Part shown: piece after piece, positions 28,401-37,400 of the stretch
Position numbering within the stretch: position 1 is the first letter of the stretch
How the letters are laid out: every line of letters starts with the position of its first letter
DNA from: Nautilus pompilius
Taxonomy: Eukaryota; Mollusca; Cephalopoda; Nautilida; Nautilidae
Length of the DNA: 64,000 nt
Assembly: GCA_018389105.1 (NCBI GenBank)
Contig: JACATO010000591.1
Location: 1,846,501 to 1,910,500 of the forward strand
Direction: 5' to 3'
Made by a program: the position numbers and the translations under genes
Notes under the pieces: model-generated
Told to the model about the DNA's origin: nothing
Databases searched by the model: none
Seen by the model: only the letters and a program-made list of their open reading frames with translations

Positions 28401-31400
28401 GTGGTTTGAAGTAGCTGGAGATAATTTCTAGTCACTGCCTATTTCTTTGTCTGTGAAAAAATTACTTCTTGTATTTTGCCTAAGCGGGGGTTGTCTAGTA
28501 CTCCGGCTATTATCACTGTTGATATTATCGGCACTTGCAGTAGAGGGGTTATTTCCATGTTGTGTGCTGCTGACTATAATCATGGGATCATATTTACGTC
28601 TCCGTGGGGACTGTCAGGCCTTTTGAAATGTTACAATTACTGCTGAGGCTAAGCTGTTAGCACACAATGGCTTGAACTAATAAGCGAAGCTTAATGATGC
28701 TGCATCACTTGTCAGCTCCACTTCTACCTTGCAGGCCTGAGTTGAAAATCACAATACCATTGTCTAAATGTGTTATTAAAATAGCTTCTGTATTTAAACT
28801 TACATGTAAGTGTTAAAATTTCACCGCACCCTGGGAATGGCTATTCAGGTGCAGTGAGAGTGAAAGAAGTTAGTGGCATACGGTTACGGTTTCAGTCTAC
28901 CTGGGGCCTCGAGGTTGCGGCTACAGATATTGTGGGGGGGTACTATTGAGCATTGTTCCTGGATCAGCGTGTGCCTCACAATAATGGCATCTTGGGAGGT
29001 GTTAATAAAAATGAAAGCTGACTAAAGTCACTGAACACTTTCCCCTGTGCAGCACAGACGGTCAGCTGCAGGACCAGCCTGGCATGATGGTAAACCACAG
29101 CTCACATGACTATGGATACACATACTACTACAATCAGAACTGGCCCTATCCCAGGGACTCTGCTCAGTACTCTTGCTACTCCAGTTGTCAGTATGCACCG
29201 TGGACAGAGCCCTTTGTAGGTTCCTTATTTTACTTTTTTAATATTTAACAATGGAAGTATTTTAACTATCAACATTGCACACCTTATACCAAGAAGCAAT
29301 TAAAGCTTTCTTTAAATGTTAAATAGTAAAAAAAAGGGTTGAAATTATTAGAGAGTAATTTATTCTTTAAAATCTTCGTATTGTATATTTAATTCTGGAC
29401 TGATTTTATTATTTAGATTTTTGTTGTTTTTTTCTTTTCTGTTTACCTTTTATGAAAAATTGCAGTATCAACTTTCAGAAATTGAGGTTTTTATTCCAGG
29501 ACAGAACACTGGTGTGTGGGGTTATTTTTAAGGCATAGCGATGAAAATTTCTAGAAATCAGGATTAGGAAATAGGATGAATCTGATAGAAGGTGGACTGT
29601 TTTTGTGTGTGTGGTGACAGAGCAAAGTTGTGAAAAGACACCTTGATTATTTATTCAGGTTGCTAACTGTTGGGTATATCTTAAGTAATCTGTCTTCAGC
29701 ATCTCGATGTTCTACTATTTGGTCTGTTTATGAGCATTCAATTCGTAATTTATAAAGTTTACTTGCATATTTTCTTTTTACATAAACATTAGACATTTTT
29801 AAAAATTAAAAAATAAAAAGTTATTTGTGTATTTAAAATTTTTTTTGTCTTTTTCTCAATATTGATACCTGTGTGTGGCATTTTGATTTTGATACACACT
29901 TCTGGAGAGTCTGTTTAAAACATTATATTTCTGCATTAGGATGTAATCATTAGATTATTCAGGTTTTTAAGAAAATTGAAATCACCTTAATGAGAAATTT
30001 AAAATCATAAATGTTATGAATATTTAAAAGAAGAATTATATTAGTACATAAAGGAGAGGTGGCTGATTTTTCTTTTTAAGCCTAACATTAGGCTTGATAC
30101 CACAAAGTTACTTTTCAGTATTTGGATTAATGATTGTAAAACAAAGTTGTTCTGTGTATTCAGTGTTTGTTGATCAATTCAAGAACCAGGTACAGGGACA
30201 ATTCTTTAATCTGTGCACCTTGTATAAGCTGTTACTGTAAACACTATACAGTATTATGCTATGTAAAGACATGTGTGTTTCATGATATTTAAAATACTTA
30301 ATCTTAAGTGAATATATTTGTGTTTTTAGATATTAACTGGGATATATAAGTAACTAGTGTATAAATTAAATGTATATGCATTTGGAATTAAAAGGTTAAA
30401 TCTTTGAAGTGAACTCCAAAGTTTTAATAGGAAGTATGTGTGTCAGTATAAATTTTATACCTCAGAATCTCTTTAGGTATGTGGGTTTAAAATCTTTTTT
30501 CTGCATTTAACAAAAGGCATAATAATTAGATGTATACAAGTTTACAAAAGTACTATACCAGAGAAGTGCAGAATTTTACTGATATCATTGTATACTTTGT
30601 GTTATGTGATATAAAAGAACAGTAACAAATGTTTTTTTTCTTTAAAAAGTAACTACTGAGCTTTTCCAACACTTAGAACTGTTCTAATACTTAAGAAATT
30701 TCTTCCTAAAGTCAGTTCTAAGTACAAACATAGAAAAATGCTGTATTTTCTATAGAATTTGTAGTTACCTGTGTAGAATTTGCTCGATTTGTTAGAGGTA
30801 AATTGTGTGTTGAGTTATATTAATATAAATTAGAGCTAAGGTGATGAGTTAGCATGAGCAGACTTGCTGTTAGTCGTTGTGGCTTGGTTCTCGCCACCCT
30901 CACTAATGTTGGAGAATCAGAATACAAACATTTTTAGTAGAATCTGGAAGGTAGTCTGATGCACAATGTTTAACTTCGTTTCAAATTGGAAAGGTTTGTT
31001 GTGATCAACCTTAATTGTCATTTTGCATACATATTAATCATGAGTTAGATTTGATCAAATATGACTCAGCTATATCTATGAAAAAGTTATAAATAATAAG
31101 AAAGGGAAATCAATTTAAATCTTTATTTTGTTTATCTTATTTCTGGTTAGTATCTCTCTCTTTTTCTCAAAAATTGTCTAGCTACCTACCAGTTTTCTCC
31201 CACATCTAAAAAAAATTAAAGGTTTTAGTAGGGACTTTCTGTACCAAATGTAGGACTAATGTCTGTACCCTGCCACTTGCTTTGGGAAACTGACACCAAG
31301 GGGTTTACTCTGGCGGATGCCTTGGGTGCTGACATCAGCAACTGAATTTGAAGAAGAAAGATTTAATAAGCATCTGAAAGAAAAAAAAATCAGATAACTA

Positions 31401-34400
31401 ACTAATATTACAGCACAAATTAAAATATTATTGAAGTGCAGTATATATACAAAATATTTTCTAAACCCAGCATATTTGTTCAGATGAAAATAGTTTAAGA
31501 TTGAAATTAGTCTTTCCTCCTTTTAATAATATTATTGTTTTATTTTATAACAATTATAAATAATGTAGTTTAAAAATAAATTGACAAAACTGTTTTAGAA
31601 TATTGTATTTTGGGCTTTTTTTTTTTTTTTTTCTTTCTGCATAGTTATTTATTGCTCCTTAGTATAGTGGATTACCTGACATTGAAACTATGTTGTTAAT
31701 TAAATATTTGTTTTTAGATCATGCACATATACATGCACTTTCTCTTTCGCTGACTACTGATAATTTTGTTTCCATTACAGGTGAAAACCCAGCTGGAACA
31801 TCCAACAAAGTATCACATCCAACAGAGTCAGAAGAGACAAATCCAACTGTTCCTCACAGAATCTGATGGAGCCCGAGTCACAAATGCTCAGTCTTTACCA
31901 AATATGCTTAACACTGCATCACTGGGTCCCGGGGAGACTCTGCACCCTGGGAGTGCCCCTGCTGACCCAGACAGCCCCATACACATGGGGAATGGTGGCA
32001 CCAATGGTATATCTGAGGTAGGACAGCATTTTATCATACCAGTTTAGAATCATCCACAGACTTCTGATAAAATACTCTTACCAAGCCGGATATGTGAAAG
32101 TCAGAAGTATTGCTTTACACATTCAAACCATTTTCTGCAATTCACTCCTTTTGCATTGTGAAAAAAATCAATATACCAGGGACATTGATCAGCATTTAGT
32201 CAAGCACTTAACATTTCCAGTCTAGCATTTAAAAATTCCTCACTTCTGTTTTTGGTTATATCTTTAAAAAAGAATAAAAAGAATCCTTAGATAGTAGATA
32301 GTTTAAATTGTTGTAGGAAAAGTTCATTGAAGCATCACATTATAGTTTATTTAAGAGAAGTATCTTATATATCCTACCTGAGCCATTCAAGATTTGGATG
32401 GAAATATTTGCTTTTACTCGAATATATGTTCAATTAATTTTGTATTAAAATTTCTGTCATCAGTCAACAGTGATTCAGAGACAAGTTTTAAGGATTTTCT
32501 CTTTTTGTCATTAGAATTACCTAATAATGTGCTCTGGTCTGTAAATCTCAGCTATTCTGTTGGTGAAATCCTGTTTTCATGTACCTCAAATTTCACAGCT
32601 AAAATCTATTGAGATTTATTGCATTTGTGGATAACTAGTTTTAGCTTTCAGCTTTTCAAGTTAATAATTAATAAATTTATATTAGATGGGTTTGCAATAC
32701 ATAATATTGTTGGCATGGTGATTATGTGTGTTCTAAAATATAGTTACTAACACATGAAAGGATAACATCCATTTCCTAAAATGCTTAAAGATGCCAAAAT
32801 CTGCCCTTACAAATATTTCAGACAACTTGCAATTTATATTCATTTGAAGATAAGCAAAACAAAAAGAAATGTTTTAAAAAGTGTCTAAATGTAATTATCT
32901 AATTAGAAATGTAAAATTTTGAAAGTTTCTTAATGTATAAATTATACACAAAAAATAGATATTTCTTAGATTTTTTGTTGGAGAATTAAAAGGCATTAAT
33001 TTGGACTGTAAATACCTGTATGCATACTCCTAATGTTTGTAAAAAATCTTCCTTCAAGGTTGATCACTTGCTTGGAGACATGATCAGCCTGGAGTCTGTA
33101 GATGCCACAATAGACAATGATCTCAACCTCATAGAACCAACCCTCAACCAGATGTCTGCAACAGTAAGTTATAAGTTGGCTATTAACTCTTTTTAGACCA
33201 TGAATTCCACACACAATTTTACCTCTCTTACATGGATTTTTATTTGAATAGTGTAAAAGACAATCATTTACTGCCATAAATTGAAATCATTTTTACTCTT
33301 AGTAATTATATTTGAAGTGTAAATCACTGACCACAAATTGTCTTCTGAATTTGGATAACCTACATTTGCTAGTACAAGTGATTGATTTACTGAATTAACT
33401 GATACACAGATAGGAGGATGGATAGCTCACTTTATTTTGAAGCATGTATTAGAACCTGCTTGGTCCCTGTAATTAGATGATGTACTCCATTTTTTATTCA
33501 GTCAAGGAAAGTATAGTGTTATTTGTGTTTAAACAAATATCTATCAGCTAAGCAAATGTGAGAATTAAGATGCTACTGAAATGTAAATAACACACTATAG
33601 ACCATCACAAAGGGAGCTGCTTGTAGAATTACCATCTCCCAAATATTTTTCTGACAGGTGAGACACTGTTAATTACATGTTGTCCACCCAGCACAGCCAG
33701 CTGCCATAAATAAGATGCATCATCTGTGAGACAAAGACTGATATTATAACTCCCCTTTGTACCTTGTTTTTGGTGTTAAGCCAATACAATAAATTACCTG
33801 ATAATCAACATGAAAGACTGTAACAGCATTACAGGGTCACTAGGTATAGTTATTACCTGTGTCCCTCTATGAAAATCCTTCAGGTGAATTCCTCAAAAAT
33901 GATACTTATTGTGTTTAGCACCTTTCATCTCCTTTTTTGAGAGAGAGTTTTAAACAGACAGATTAAGCCCCCTACTCATTGTTTGGAGGAATAGTTCTAA
34001 GTACATTGATACTTGATTATCTGGAAAGCAAGTACAGGAACTAATCGAAGTTATCTTTATAGACAGGATGTTTTTAAGCATGAATCATTGTTCTGAAAAA
34101 GACTCATCACTAGATTTCATCTTCATGCTGAATCAGAAATGTTTCTGTTTTACTTTTCATGAGCCAAGAAATCATTATAAACACACACCAGGCCTACCAG
34201 CACCTAGCCAGCCCTAAGTTGTTTTATATAGTGCTATTTAAAATTTTTAGTTTTCTTTTAAAATTTCTGAATACTTTCTAGCTTTTATTTTTCCTACAAA
34301 GAAAATATCTAACCAGATATTAACTGTAGTTATATTTAGATTAATCATAAATCTTTATATCTGCAAGTGCTTTAAATGGGGAACTTTGTACTTTTTAAAT

Positions 34401-37400
34401 ATATAATAGACCCTATACTCTCTTTATCTTTAAATGTTTTATTGATTTTTAATTTTATTTTTATTTTTTTACTATGACATTTGAAACAGTCCATATACTA
34501 TATCACTCATCAGCAGAGCTCACTGTTCATGTTGTCACAGAGCCAACATCTATTTAATTAAGTTTTAGTAGATGTCAGTAGAGTTTGAGCAAGGTCCTTT
34601 GGATAGAGATAAATACCTATCAGTTCAAACTTCAGATTGATTAATGGGTCTACTATTGGCAGCTTTATTCCACTTATCCACAGTTTTATAACACTAAACT
34701 GGTGTGAATTGGTTTCCTTCTCAACTTCTTCTCCACAGGAAATAACTTGCTATTCTACATGGAATATTTTTCCTTTAATCATGAGGGTACAACTTTACAA
34801 GCCATGGTGGATTTTACACATTATTTTGTCTGAGCAGAATACTTGGAAAACTTCTACACCTTAACTATCTTTCTATCTACTTTTATTGTGGCAAAGAATG
34901 AAAGGTTTCTTTTTGTAGAATGAGTAGGTATCATGAATCTCACTTGTGTTGGGTCTGAAAACATTTATGTTTACATGTACAATTACTTGTGTACGAAAGT
35001 CACATGGCTAGCCAACCGTGCTAGAAAAGAATTGCTGTACACCAGACCAATCATCCCTGTTTTAGGGACCTGTAATCAAACTAATTAGCTTTTTAAAAAA
35101 ATCAGGGGATGTATAATGTACTGACAAAAAAAAAAACTGTAATGGTTTTATTACAATAGCATGCAATTGAAGTTACTCTACTGATAGCCATCTGAGATTT
35201 TTACAAATAAGAGATTATCAGTTTTGAAATTCAGGGGAATACTGATAGGTTACCTTCACCCTTTATTACATTTTAGAGGAGGCTCTCTCTAAAACTTATA
35301 CATAGGATAAAATACAAATTTTGAAACAAAACAGATTAATTGATTTTGTGACTGGTTTTTGTTTTAAATAATCTGAAGAAAATAATTGATATGGTTTTTA
35401 TTTTTCAATGTAGATTTTCTCTGGTAGTTTGTTAACCATTTAAAATAATGATGATTGGTTTTTAACTTACTAGTAGAACCAAGCTAAATAAAATATTAAT
35501 TTTACTAGCATTACATAAACATGTTTTTAATACCCTTCACTGATACCTGTTTGGAGTACTTTGGTTTCTTGTCACCCATCCTTACCAGCCAACCCCGTGG
35601 ATGTCCTCAAAAATGAAGAGTTCTAGCAGGGACTTTCGCTCCAAACCAAGTAACTTGGGCAGTGTACAACAATAATGACCTACTTATTTAAAGCAAATCT
35701 GCCAATTACTGTAGGAAAAACCAATTTTTCCTCCTATTATCTACCTCTTCTTATCTGTGATGGATGTTTTCTCTTTATTTTCCCTTCAGCTTCCACAGGC
35801 ACCAAACCTGATGAGTCTGTACGACCAGAGGTCAGACAGCAGCAGCTCATCTTGTCCAGCAACGTTTCGAGCTAAAGTTGATCCGCCACCTTTTCTTAAC
35901 CAGGATGATGCACGGAATTGGGCTAAAGAACGACAGAAGAAAGACAATCACAACCTAAGTAGGTTTAACCATACTAATAGAGAGCTATTATGATCATATC
36001 GTATGACTCTACCTTGCTGATGACTGGTTAATATAAACAGTCTCTCTTTTTAGTTTGACTTAGACTGAACAAAATACAAAAGTGGCCAAAATGACTACAT
36101 CATCTGAAATAAGTCTGATTTTAAAATTTTTTTTAAGGGTAATTATTACAATGAAACACAGTGTTTAATAAGCATTTTTGTTTGAGATGTCATTATTTTG
36201 TTAGAATAATATTTTTAGTCAAAAAAATGTTGCATATGTACATTTACTGAAGTTTACTGCTGCTGCTTTGATACTCTACAGATACATCTCCACAAGGACG
36301 CTACTACATTAGAGGGACATGTCTAGTACAGAGGCCCTGTGAATACCAAAGCACAGCATAATTGCTCTAATATGTAATAATGTATTTTTGCATTTCACAT
36401 CATGGACAGTCAAATACTGTATTTTGTTTAAAAACTAAGTTGTGCAATAATTTTGTCCATTAATGTACATATACATTTTAGAAGATATTTCTTTCTTGGG
36501 TCATGTGTGAATATTAAAATCAGTTGTTGCTTTTAGAAGTTGACATGTTTTCAAAAACTGTTAATTTTTTTATTTCTATTTATTTTTCCTTATTACTTGA
36601 GTTTTTGAACGGTAATAACTTTGTGTATTAGTAGCCTTTTGTTTTTTTGAAAATCTGGATTACAAGAATCTCTCTCTTTCAGTTGAAAGGCGCCGACGAT
36701 TCAACATTAATGATCGGATAAAGGAATTAGGAACACTACTGCCCAAAATCAGTGATCCGTAAGTAAATTGTGGATGTTAACTTATCGTCTGCTAAGACAA
36801 ACTGGAGGAGTTGAGTTAAACAAATTTCCCTGTTATAATAAATTTAAAAATTACCATCTTGTGTAGGTCTGAAATAGCTTTACTTTTTCTGCAGCCTTTT
36901 TTAAAACTGTCAATTAACTGCTTACCAAGAACCTTTCTAAATGAAAGCTGGGGGGTTTTTTGTTGCCTAGTCTACCCCCCCCTTTTTCTTTTAACACTGT
37001 GCGTTTTGCTTTACTTCTGCATACACCTGGAATTTGTGGGCATACCTCTACTCTAGCATCAGCTTGCTCCCACACTCCAACATCAAACTTCACTGATTAT
37101 GCTGGTAGATATTTGCCTGAAAGATGTCTCCCCTTGAAAGCAATCATTCTCCCACCATTTGGTTAATCAGCAAATGTTTTTTCTCATCTGTCTCCCATTT
37201 AGTTCAGCACTAAATCAATTGTGAATTATTAAGATCAGCAAAGTTTTCAGTTTCCACTTCATTTAAATCGCTTTCATCAAATGTAACTAAAGACTTTCCT
37301 CTCTTTACCATGTTGACAACTTGGCTATCTCAAGAAAATGCTATATTTTTTTTCAGTTTAGATATTCAATTAAAATAGCTTGGCCACTAAATAAACAATA

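Noticed and set aside
36288-36360. Possible alternative 3' exon of TFE after CTCTACAG (about 25 codons, then stop) that would end the protein before the bHLH domain
   Set aside because: Only an acceptor-like signal and a short open stretch; no poly(A) signal close by and no family precedent.
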